Of a stretch of DNA of 64,000 bases, positions 38,386 through 49,100 are shown piece by piece. Under the pieces are notes generated by a model. That model had not been told where the DNA came from. It ran no database searches and was given only the letters and a program-made list of their open reading frames with translations. Both the position numbers and the translations under genes were made by a program. Source of the DNA: Cloeon dipterum (lineage: Eukaryota; Arthropoda; Insecta; Ephemeroptera; Baetidae); the NCBI RefSeq assembly GCF_949628265.1, contig NC_088789.1, positions 26,777,883 to 26,841,882 of the forward strand. The letters run 5' to 3'. Positions within the stretch are counted from its first letter, which is position 1; every line of letters starts with the position of its first letter.

Positions 38386-39316
38386 ATGGATAACCCTCGC
38401 GAAGGGCAGCAGCGCTCCGAGCGTCGGCTCATTTACGTCTATTGCGTGGGCGCCGTATTCTCCGCGATCGGACTCGTGTGCACGGCCGTCGCGTTCGGCT
38501 ACTGGCACTTCACGCTGGACGAATGCGACGGCGACCCAATTGTGGACAAACGCCATTGCGGCTGCCTCTTGTTCACGCAGAGCTCGACGCGCCTGCTCAT
38601 CGGCGGCGACACGCGCGTCTGCCACTTTGTCGAATTCTCCACGATCCCCGGCATCGTCATCGGCTTTTCGATGGCCGCCTGGCACTGGTACCGGGTCTTC
38701 TTTGTCCTCAACAAGCCACCCAAAAGATACAGGTGCGTAGTGCGCTTACACAACGTGATGCAACACTTTTTAACCTAATTGATAAAAAGGAAAAGTAGAT
38801 TGATGAACTAACGATCATCACAAAAAAGATTAAAACATTAATTTCTTCTTTGTCATTCGTAGGAGACGCCCAGTAAACGCGCAAGAGGTGAACCAGAAGG
38901 GAGAAGTGATCGTCGTTCAGCGCACGTCGTGGACGAGTGTGGCGAGCTGGCTGAGCGTCTTCCTGCTCGTGCTTCTGGTGAGTGCCCTGAGCCTGACGGC
39001 GGCAGTCACCATCACGGTTGGCAGCGTGCAGACGTGCGAGCAGTACCGCGAGAATCTGATCGAGACTCTGTCGGCGGACGGCTACATGGCCGCCCTGATC
39101 AAGGACCGGCTCTCCTGTCAGGCGGTGTTCGACTTCATGGACTACCTGCTGCCGATCAAAGAGCGAAACTCGGCCAACTTCATCAACACCGGCGTCGCCC
39201 TTCAGCTGGGCATCGTCGCCATTTGGTTCTCGGCAGTCGCCTTCACGGTTGCCGCCTCGCTCTGCTTCATCCAAGCTACTCGCAGAACAAGACACAGGTG
39301 CTGCTCCCGCCGCTGA
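38386..39316 (+). CDS. TMEM179-like four-pass membrane protein, complete
   Basis: Two exons join in frame: 38386-38732 (TAC AG|gtgcg donor) and 38863-39316 (cgtag acceptor, then GAGACGC). They give 266 residues. Hydrophobic segments lie at about 15-42, 83-110, 140-166 and 222-253. The extracellular part after segment 1 carries a CGCLLF motif with further cysteines. Segment 2 ends WHWYRVFF, and the second loop has TITVGSVQTCEQYR. This order (CLLF, C.F, AxHxWRxxFF, TI..G...C) resembles TMEM179, a poorly studied family of neural membrane proteins. The overlapping open frames in the same DNA are GC-driven shadows. A claudin-like or other tetraspan protein is the alternative. A poly(A) signal is at 39431-39436. 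Confidence 0.65.
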
Positions 39317-39430
39317 TTTTCCATTTTCTATTAATTAATATTCCACATATATATTTTACTCAGTTGAAACCATTTTTAATATCCATGTTAATGAGATCAC
39401 TGTGGATTAATACGATTCAATGTGTGGTCT

Positions 39431-39436
39431 TTAATA
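39431..39436 (+). terminator. poly(A) signal of the TMEM179-like gene
   Basis: First AATAAA after the stop codon, 115 bases downstream. Confidence 0.55.
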
Positions 39437-39835
39437 AAGAGTCTCAATTTCAATCCCCATCGTCCTTTATTCTTCCAACGCTACAAAAACATATCATTTT
39501 GTAATCCAAAATCAAGTTGTTACTTGATTAACGTGCTAAGAAATCCTCTCTTTTCGAATTTCATGTCAAAAAGAAGAGACTTTTCTAATCAAAATTGTTG
39601 CCTCTAGAATTATATCTCATTGCTTGAGCGCAAAATAAAGCAGCGAATTAAAAATTCTTCTCTGTGTGCGTAGTGATTTTACTCCCCCCCCCCCACTATC
39701 TTCAAATGGCGCGTTTTTTCTTATTATCCTCTTTGATTTTATTTTTTATCAATTTTCCATTACCTGCTGCTACGGTTTTTTTCAGCAGCTCGAAAAAAAT
39801 GTGCTGGATATTTACTTTAATTCTGTGAGCAAGAG

Positions 39836-39841
39836 TTTATT
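39836..39841 (-). terminator. poly(A) signal of the yellow-family gene
   Basis: AATAAA on the minus strand, 37 bases after the stop codon, implying a very short 3' UTR. Confidence 0.6.
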
Positions 39842-39877
39842 GCAATCTACTTATAAAATTTGTGACTGAGTCTTGGC

Positions 39878-42344
39878 CTAGGGCGCACATTTGGGCTCAA
39901 GTTCTTCAGGCTTTGGTTTGTACTCAGGATCGCACGAGGTTCCCTTGACGTCCTTGTTGATGTCACCCCTGAGCACCCTGAAGTTGTATTCCTCAGGGCT
40001 GAGCTCCTTGTACAGGTACTTGTGCAGCTTGTCGGAGAGCACCCAGATGTGGTTCTCCTCGTCGATGGTGATGTCGTTGGGCAAGGACAGGGTCTCGTTG
40101 TTCTGGTACAGAGTGCCGCAAAGGCCTTCGTAGTGCGGCTGGTGCGTGTTCCAGCAACCGATCGCGTTCCTCGACACCAGGTTGTAGATCAGGATGCCTT
40201 CCTTCGACATGGTTGACGCAGATGCCTGAGAGTACTTGCGGCCTCGACGCTCAGGAAGGACCTGAAATTTAAATAATTCTTGAAAACTCCTCGAGACATA
40301 AAAAGTTTGTATATTAGGTACCTTGAATTCGTCATTGTCTTCTTGGTTGGCGGCGGTCTCGTTCCTCAGGATGTAGGTGGGCACGGAAAACTCGTTGAAG
40401 CTGCTCATGGGGTGGAAGTAGAGGGTGCGGTTGGTGGGGTCGCTGGGCACGAGAGGCGAGAGGGCAAGCCCGAACACGCCGTCGACCCACCGGAAGTTGA
40501 TGCCGCCGGCGTTGAACTTGCAGGCGAGGGGATCGGGCATGAAGTAGGGGTGATCCACCCTGTAAGAGCGGTCGTCCTTGAACGAGTAGACGATCAGACC
40601 GTTGCCGTAAATGTCGGCGAAGTAGGCGAACGAGTCGTCCTGTTCGCTGCCGCATTGGTCACCGGCCACGTCCAGGGTAAGCGCGGCCAGGAACGAGTTG
40701 TCCTTCAGCGAGGTCTTCGGGATGCGGTAGCGGCGCAGCAGTGTGTCTGATTTCAGGTCGAAGATGAGCAACTGTGACGGGCACACCTGTAGGGAGAGAA
40801 AAAGGGAAATTTGTGATAGTGGACTAAAGGTTGAATATTGTAAAACGCACCAAAATTTGATTAATAAAGTATTTCCTATTAAAAACTAAAATAACGAACG
40901 TGGAATCGCATCTCATTTTTACTTGTCTCTATACGTTTACATTGAATTGGATAGAATAAAAATTTCTGGTCTTCTTTTAAATTAGAAGTTAATTGGGGCG
41001 GGTTCAGGGACCCGAAATCAATAAGCGGAATTGCATAATATAGTCCTGCTTTGCAAAAGGCCGATTTTTTTAGTAACATTTTGCACAAGACTGAAAATTA
41101 AGGAGTTAATGTCCTGCAATTTTAAGAGTGCACATGCCATTGCCATCCATTTTTTAAATCCTGTTACTCGCAGATTCGAACTTGAATTTTATTTTTGATA
41201 TTGCTTTAAAAAATAAATAAGAAAATTCGGGCTTCTGCAAAAAAAAAAAACTACTTTTTGGCCATATGATTTCAGGTCCGTGAGACACTTCCGTTCATTG
41301 TACATATGAGTTTGAATGCAAGAGCCTGAATAAATCAAAATTCTCAATTTTAAATTAGTTTAAATTAATTTCAAAGATAAACTATCGTAATTTGTTGAAT
41401 TTTTTCAAGGTTTTCATGTTGAGTAAACGCAAAAATCCGTCCGCAGTATATTTTACAGGATATTCCTTTTGTGTTTGGACAATGCATACTTAAATTTTGC
41501 AAACGACCGAAAATGTCTAGACGTACTGTATGTACATCCCGCGGAAAACAATTATTTCTCACGGCCCTTAAATTGATACATCATCATACAGCGTGAGCAC
41601 AACCTTGACATAATTCTCCCACATGAAAAATATGTCGCACCGAATTTTTTTTTACCAAAAGGACAATCTCTTTTACAGAACCTTCCAGTTAAAGTGAGTT
41701 TTTTGTCGTTGGTGTTATAATTAATCCAATAAATCAACTCTGATTTTAAAAAAGGTATCTAAAATGATTTTAAATTAAGAAAAATACCTGTTTTCCACCG
41801 GTGGCCACGTTCTCCAAGCCGGAGTCGAGGACCCAGAGTCGTCCGCACTGGTCAACCTGCATCCTGAAGACGGAGGTGAGGCCATCGCAGTCGCCCTCGG
41901 GCCGCTGGTGCCACGACCAGTTGGGGTAGGGATTGAGCAGGGGCGAGGTGGCGCCCTGCTCGGTGGCTTTGGCAGCGTCGTACGGCACCGTGACCAGAGT
42001 GGCCGACGTGCCCGGCTTCCACTTGGGCAGCGAGATGAAGACGCGGCCCTCGTAGTACGCGATGCCGAGCGGCAGCGCGTTCTTCGGGTCGTATGCGCCC
42101 GATTTCAGAGCCTCCTGCCGCACCGAATCGTTCGCGAAGTTGAAGTCCACCTTTTGGTCAAAATCAACAAATTTAATTACCGTTTGGAACAGCGCTAAAT
42201 AAAACCAGTTTAATTTTTTATGAGTTTGCAAGAAAATGAGTAATAAATGTTAACAATTACCTGCTTCCACTTGAAGATCTCCTGGAGCTCAGCGAACGCG
42301 CACGGCGCCACCGCCAACAAACACAGAGCCAAAAGCAAACGCAT
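39878..42344 (-). CDS. yellow / major royal jelly protein family member, complete
   Basis: Four exons, all phase 0: 42344-42261, 42150-41788, 40786-40322 and 40261-39878. They give 431 residues. Exon 1 encodes the signal peptide MRLLLALCLLAVAPCAFA followed by EIFKWKQ, which joins VDFNFAND in exon 2 as in other yellow proteins. Diagnostic tracts are LPLGIAYYEGRVFISLPKWK, DQCGRLWVLDSG, CPSQLLIFDL, GNGLIVYSF, YFHPMSS, SQASASTMSKEGILIYNLV, NNETLSLPNDITID and VKGTSCDP. The family forms secreted beta-propellers; some members act in cuticle pigmentation or bind biogenic amines. I cannot say which paralogue this is. Intron 3 (60 bases) is a multiple of three without an in-frame stop. The ATG exon has a cag acceptor just 5' of the start (exon from 42349), so at least one non-coding leader exon lies upstream. 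A matching donor (GCG|gtaagt) is at 42503. Confidence 0.93.
40787..41787 (-). other. intron 2 of the yellow-family gene (1 kb)
   Basis: AT-rich, with no coding exon, RNA gene or repeat copy that I can recognise. Confidence 0.6.
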
Positions 42345-42920
42345 TTTTACTGAAAAAGAGAGAAAATATTTTTTTAAAAACCTGGAGTATATTGTGTGTT
42401 TGGTAGCTCTCAACCAACGTGAAATTGTGCTTTTGTCATAAAGTGGAGCAATGATGGTTACTCGGTCATTTTCCGGGCCGGATGATAGGTGTTGCAACTT
42501 ACCGCTCTGCCCTACTTTCCTCTTAGATTCGAAGGGAAAATGTATTTTTTGTACCTTCTAAAGTGTGTCATATACATGAATTTTAACCACAGAAAGTTGA
42601 AAGAAATACACACGAAGGGAATACAAACTTTAAACAATTACAAAATAGCTCTGCTCTCTGCAGAAATTAGCAAGGATTGATGAGCAAATTTTGAAAATAA
42701 AATTTAGCTTGCAGTATACGGTTAGTAGTGCCACTTAGTTTGATTCCTAAGTTTAAAAAATGGGTTGGTAATTATGTGATTGTATTGAGTTTCTTGTTTG
42801 TGCAATCCAGCAACATTTTGTCACTACAGGGCAACAATGTTATTAGAACCAAGAAACAAACAATAAATCTTCAGACTGAAAAATTTCTCGAAAAAAAAGC
42901 AAAAAAAAATATTTAATTTA

Positions 42921-43170
42921 TTTGCTTTATTTAATCCCTCTTGTCACAATTTATCCATTGTTGTGCAAATTTTGAGGTAAAATTGAAGAAGCAATATTCT
43001 CAAGCTACCATTAATCATTACTTCCTTCCAAATGTTGTTCCTACATAATTGTATCATTACTTTATGGATGTGTGCTGATTTGGGGCAGAGTTGCCCTGTC
43101 AGCCCATAATAAACTTAATTTTGAAACTAAAATTACCAAAATTGTGAAATAAATCGTGATTTTACAGTAA
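42921..43170 (-). repeat. dispersed repeat family, copy R4 (interrupted)
   Basis: Two blocks match the family on the minus strand. The forward strand at 42929-42970 reads AATCCCTCTTGTC and GCAAATTTTGAGG. The forward strand at 43140-43165 reads AATTGTGAAATAAATCGTG, as in the reverse of R2. About 160 unrelated bases separate blocks that are close together in R2, so the copy seems to be split by an insertion. Confidence 0.45.
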
Positions 43171-44038
43171 TAAGAAAGCGCTCGTCGCTTGGCAAACCTT
43201 TTGAGCCGGTTTCTAAAAAATTTAAAATGCAATTCTGGGAATTTCCTAATTTTTAGATAGCATTTCGAGTACAGGGTAAAAAGGATTTCCCCTGAATTTT
43301 CTATAAAGCTTTACTATGTAAGACTCATGAGGTGCAATCTCATTTTGAAAATATCACATTTCTCGGCGGCTGAAAGAAGGAGGGCTTCCCTCCACCGACC
43401 GACAGAAGTCACATAAACCCCTGTCGCAGAGATACTTATGCAACCCGCGTGTCTGCGAAGCGCAACAATTTGCCTACTCGACTCCCTTAGCGAGTCTTGA
43501 CCGGAGAATATAAATATATAATCCAATTATAATTAGCACGGAGTCAATACCCGACAAAACTGCTGCATGTGTTGCGCCAATCATAGAGAGGCTTAACGTG
43601 TTTTCTGATTTTTAACTTTCTAACTTTAAGTGGTCCTAAAAAAACTTAAATCATGATGATGCGTGTCAGCATGAATACCAAGAGATTAAATTGAAATGCG
43701 CGTTTCTGTTTCCTTTCTAAAATATGCGGCATAGAAAGTGATCGAGTTTTTTCCCTCTCAAAGCTATAAAAAGCTTGTTTCTACCGTACAAGTCTCGATT
43801 TTTACTTTACGTTGCTTAATCGCTCCGGTATAATAATTTTCATCTCAATATACGCAGTTACGAGACTTGAATTTCTAGTAAATTTTCCACTTTAACTCCT
43901 CTATAAACCTTATTATAGCCAATTTCCACAACCATACAACAGCAACAAGATGCAATCCCGATTGGTTACACACAAACGCTCCATAACGACTATGGAAGCG
44001 TGTGTCTGTAATCAACGGAGATAATCCTGGCGACTCAC

Positions 44039-44102
44039 CTTGCTCCGTCGGCGTTCTGCCGGCAACAAAAAGCTGACCATCAAACACTTTCTCCTTAATA
44101 TA
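44039..44102 (-). promoter_or_regulatory. candidate promoter with short leader exon, probably of the yellow-family gene
   Basis: On the minus strand a TATA-like TATATTAAG begins at 44102, an initiator GGTCAGC places the start at 44074 (28 bases downstream, canonical spacing), and a consensus donor CAAG|gtgagt follows at 44039. The resulting 36-base exon would be non-coding. The next minus-strand gene downstream is the yellow-family gene, whose ATG exon needs an upstream leader. The link is inferred. Confidence 0.4.
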
Positions 44103-45983
44103 AGTACTCGCAGCGGCAGGTGGGGGATGTGATACACAGGAGATTCGCATCGACCTTGGCTGCCAGCACCGCGAACACACACACAAACACACCGGCGTTG
44201 CTTTTAACCTACGCCGACCTGGCATGCTGCGCGCCTAATTCACACTTCCCTCTTGTATCCATTTTCGCGATACACACCGCATGATTGACTAGCGTAAATT
44301 GGTTTTCCTGGATGGAGATGAAGTGATTTTTTATGTGAAGATTGATGGAGCTATGAAAAGATGAATGAGGATTTTGCGGCAGAATAAATTGACAGTATGT
44401 TAAATATACTTTTAAAACTGAAAATTTAAAGAAAAACACCCAGGGAATATAATAAATAATGCTTATGAAATTTCGAATAGGTCATGACAAATTTAAATAA
44501 TTCATATATATGAAAATGACAAGAGCTGCTGTGTTGCAGCTGCCAAGAAGAATTAGCCAATAATACTTCGAAAAAAATACACGTTCTTGTTTGTCATGTT
44601 TCAGTCCCGCAGTTGTTATGCAATTTTCATATTTTTCATTTGGCAACAGTTAATCGAGTTGCGCTAGCCACACAGATAAAATAAGTGAATCTAAAATATT
44701 TTAAGTTTTGAATAAACTTAAATAGACTGTTCCAGTTGTTGGCATGAAATTCAGTTCAAACCTTTTGCTGGTAATTGAAAAATTAAAATTTTAAATCAAA
44801 TATCACAGAGCCAAAGAGCCATTAATTGTGATCCCTCCTCTGCCGTTTGATTTGAGAGTCATTGGTAATTGTATTTGAATTAATAAGCACTTTTATGATG
44901 CATCTCAGACAATCTCATAACAATAGGCAGGGTCCTCATTCGCATATTCAGAAACTTGGCGTTATATTGAGCTATTATATGACAAAGTGTGAAATTCGCA
45001 TGCATGCAATTTACTTTCCGTTGCAAATTTAAACGACCTGCGATTCTCTCACCCCAGATTCTGCGAGTAGGAATCCTTGGCTACGTTGCAGTGGTGAAAT
45101 TTTTGTTATTTCAGGAAGACCCGCATGATTTCGCTAAACAAGATTTCTTTTTTCGCTTAACCAGAAGCAAAATTGACTGGCTATTAGCACTCGCTTAGAG
45201 GCGAAGTTTACCCATAAATTTAGCATGCCTGACCATGTTCTCATAATTCAAAGTATTAGAAGGATTTTATTTGTCTATTTCCTCAATGATAAAGGCGATT
45301 GATTTATTCCCTCTGCTGCGCAAATAACACTAATGGACTGAAAGTTGCTGGCACTGCTGCTTTGTTTGCTCACAGAAGCAAGCTTTCGACTAGGCGATTG
45401 AAATCGAAAGCTTAAAACGTTGTTTTCTTTCTCGCTTTTTGCACACAACCCGTTCGAGTGTATGCGTGTGTTCACTTGTGAAACTGATAAAGACACAGCC
45501 AGTAGCACCTTTGACTCCTTGCCCTAAAGGTGCCGGCCGAGTGGAAGTGAAAGGAAACGCTGGCCTTGGTATTAATTACTGCTCGCTTCAATCGACCGAA
45601 GAAGACTTATTATTTTGCCGCGAAGGATGTTGCTTGAGAGGGAGTATAAAAAAAGAAACACCAGTTTTATTTATAAAGAAATTAGATATCTATTTGCATC
45701 TATAAACATTAAAACGACAATACAAAAGTACATTAGCCATGGCCGCGCGTAGGTTCAATAAAAATACAATTACACTTTGATAGCATAAATAGCTGCCTCA
45801 GTCGGTGATTATTAAAATTAAACGCTAATATTGCGACAACTACGAAATGCAGGTTCGAGGGAAAAAGGACGGAATGTTGTTATTTAAGTCAACATCGCGT
45901 ATTTGGTTAAAGGAGGACAGAGTCAGGGAAGAAGACACGTCAACATTAAGCTGCATTTTCGCGTGATAAAAACCGTGCGCGTT

Positions 45984-45989
45984 TTTATT
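45984..45989 (-). terminator. candidate poly(A) signal of sidekick
   Basis: AATAAA on the minus strand about 185 bases after the stop codon. Others lie further on, so the 3' end is not certain. Confidence 0.4.
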
Positions 45990-46173
45990 AAGTTAAATTT
46001 CACATTTTAAGAGATCACATTGATTACTAGGCGAGAAAAATGCATTATTGAACAAAAGCTCTGGATGAGATTCAGATTGCGAATGCGCACGGTTGTAAGG
46101 CATTTATATATAAGAGCACTTTCAGTGTGAGACTATCCACTCCAGCAAAGTCTAGCAGATCTAATGAACAACA

Positions 46174-49100
46174 TTACACAAAGGACGAAAAACCAGGCAG
46201 AGGTGCCCTCGATCTGGCTTTGTTGCTCATGACGATTTGAGCGCCATTAAGTACCGTAGCCGCCGCCGCTGCAGAAGATGAAGCCGACGCCTCGTAGTCT
46301 GGGCCTCTCGGCTGACTCGAGATGTACGGCTCTGGCTCCGAGTCTGTGTAGCTTGAGTAGTTGCGGGTCGCCGGCTTGTGCCGCTTCCACGATTGCCCCA
46401 GAGAGTCGTTAATGTTGGCGTAGTGATTCACAAAAGATGGCGGAGGAGTGCCCTCACTGTCGTTGTCGCTCTCAGTTTCCTAATCACAATTTTAAGTCAA
46501 CGATGAGACATAGCCTTGAAATAAATTGTTTATGTGGCTCTTGGAATATATTAAGCGGGCAATAAGGGGAAATTTGTCTCTTTCACAGACAATAGGAAAA
46601 TATGCTGCATGAGGATCAAGATTTTAGACTTAAAAGCGCAATATGTAGCTAACATCATATTACTAGAACATGATAAATTCACAAAAAAAGTTTTTCATGT
46701 TCAAAAGCACCAAATTACCTGTGAATCAGTTGAGCTCAGTTCTGATGGCTTTTCAGTGACACTGCTGTCGTCTGGATTTTCATCATAGCCCTTGACGCTG
46801 TCATCGTCGCTGTTATAAGCAACGCTGGCTGGTCGTGGGCGAGGCGGAGTTTTCCCAAAGACAGCACTCGCGCGGCTCCTTCCACCTGGATAAGCGTTGC
46901 ATGATTAGAAAATTTGGATTCAATTCAGAACTCTCGTCAATACCTCTGTTCGAGCCAAGGAGGCTCTGCGAGTATGTTTGATATGGCACGTCTGTCGACA
47001 TTTCCATGGAAGGATCGTTCAGGTCATCACCATCACCCTTGATGGATTTCTCAAAATTATTTTGCGCCCCGTCTGAAAATCATAAGAGATGCTTAAATTC
47101 CATTCGATTGGGTTTGCAACGGTTTTACGTTTGTATTTGTAGCTCTTGCTTTTCACGCAGAGGTAAGCTACCAATGCGACAATAAAGACGATAGAGCCAG
47201 AGGCCATGACCACACCAAACCAAGATTGAAGATAGAAGGGACGCTTGAGATATCCATAGTCAAGATACAGTTTTGAAGGTGTAATGACCTGCAAAAAAAA
47301 GATAATATAATTCAGCACTTTCCCAAACGCGCAATTCAGCAAATAACATACGCCGTCTTTGATGTAGGTTGGGTAGCTAACTCCGAAACTGTTGTACGCG
47401 ATGACCCTGAATCTGTACAGAGTGGAGTACAGCAAACTCTGATATGAGACGGTGAACTGCGTCTCAGCACCTCTAAAAGTTTTTTCAACAAGCTGCCAAC
47501 GAGTATCCTCTGTAAAGTTGTAATTTCAGTTTATATTTCAAGTTAAATAAGTATCAAATGTCCAAAGTTACCTTTTCTTTGACTTTCGATGTAGTAACCA
47601 CCAATAGCTTGCTTCCCGAAAGCGCCATTCTCCCAGGATAAAACAAATGCCGTTTCTGTTCTCGCCAACTTCAAATTCCCGACAGACGCAGGAGATCCGT
47701 CCTGTGGTCCAGTGGTCACGTTTGCAGCCGCAGCTGGACCATAATCGAAAGTCGAAGCCCTGACGGTGAATGTGTATGCAACCTCTTCTTCCAGGCCCTG
47801 AACAAACAGAGACGTGGCGTTCGACACCTTCTGCTTCACTTGTTTTGTAAAACCTGCGCAGAAAAGAAAGATCACAATTGGAGAAATTAGGGGATTTACA
47901 ATGAATAGTAAAAATGTACATCTGGCATGACATATCCCTCGAACCGAAAACGTGATAAATCTGTTTGAAAAATTCCTTATATGTAGCTGAACTCATATGA
48001 TTCAAAATATTCTAAAAATAAATTGACACTTACGATCATTATTCTCAGTTGTTTCATAGGTTACAACGTAGCCCATGATTTTCCCGTTTCGATTCACAGG
48101 TGGATCCCATGTGACCATAATGCTAGTCATAGTGATGTCAACAAAAGTCAGATTCGCCGGAGGTCCAGGCAAGCCTTGAAGAGTTGTGACAGTCACAGCA
48201 GTGGACGGAGGTCCATCTCCTGCTGGGTTGAAGGCAACGATGGTGATTTGATATGTGGTAAACTGGTCCAGAAACACAAGGCTATGGCTAGTGCTTGGGG
48301 CTGCCACGACCTCCAATTCTTGTTCAGCGATCACATGCTTATTGAAGTCTTTCGTGTCCTCCAGGGCGGGTTGGCAGGTCATAACGTAGTAAATCTGCAA
48401 AAATGATTGTTCCATCTAATTGTTTTGACGGATTTAAAAGATATCTTACTTTGTAGCCAAGAAGATCTCCATTTTGCTGCCCTTGTGGAGGTGGTTTCCA
48501 GTTCAGACGCACTTCTGTAGGAGAAACAGCTTCAGCCTTGAGGTCCCTAGGTTTACCGGTGGGAACTGCTTCTCCAACATAGACAGTAGCAGGTGTTGAA
48601 GCAGGGCCCAAGCCTTGCGAGTTGTAAGGAATGACGATGATCTCATAAGTGACGTCCTTCTGCAAATTATCTAAAATCGCTTCTTTTGTCTGAAAACAAT
48701 TAGAATTGCCTCATCAGACAAGATAAATATAACTAAAAATTCCTAATATTAACAATCTTATTTTTTTGGTGTTAATTTATGCCTAATGAATAGCACTTCT
48801 TGCTCTTCAAATAAATATAAAAATATTAAATAGATATAGTCCACTTTATTTTAGCCCTCTGAAGCTCCCACCGAATCCATGTCTGAACGAAAACCCAAGT
48901 GCATTTAAATAACTTTTAAATAAACAGTTCCCCAAGAGATATTGAACTAACGTCTCTTTGTCTCTTTAAACAATGATGTTAAAATTTGAATTTATTTGTC
49001 TGGATTTGGCAATGTATGGGTCATCAAGCGAAAGAGCCCTCCAGAGCCATAATAAACAAAATTTATGTACTAAAAATGAAAGAAATCAGAGCAACACGTA

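Larger units (their letters stand above)
39317..39877. other. convergent spacer (TMEM179-like / yellow 3' ends)
   Basis: No coding exon is seen. It holds AATAAA for the plus gene at 39431-39436, an 11-base poly-C run (39684-39694) and, on the minus strand, AATAAA for the yellow-family gene at 39841-39836. Confidence 0.6.
42504..46173. other. intergenic, yellow 5' side to sidekick 3' side
   Basis: No protein gene recognised. It contains a copy of the dispersed repeat (42921-43170), a candidate minus-strand promoter and leader exon (44039-44102) and a 10-base perfect palindromic hairpin (AAGCTTTCGA at 45380 with its complement at 45404). The right end holds the sidekick 3' UTR with AATAAA on the minus strand at 45989-45984. 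Confidence 0.5.

Noticed and set aside
38708-39295. 195-codon frame on minus and overlapping plus frames at 38315-38798 and 38929-39504
   Set aside because: Shadows of the TMEM179-like exons in GC-rich DNA. They lack the hydrophobic periodicity and splice-site logic of the chosen frame.
40280-40750. 156-codon frame on plus
   Set aside because: Antisense of yellow-family exon 3; Val/Gly/Glu-rich with no domain.
45380-45413. Ten-base perfect inverted repeat AAGCTTTCGA
   Set aside because: Too short for a microRNA precursor or MITE, and no extended pairing outside the ten bases.
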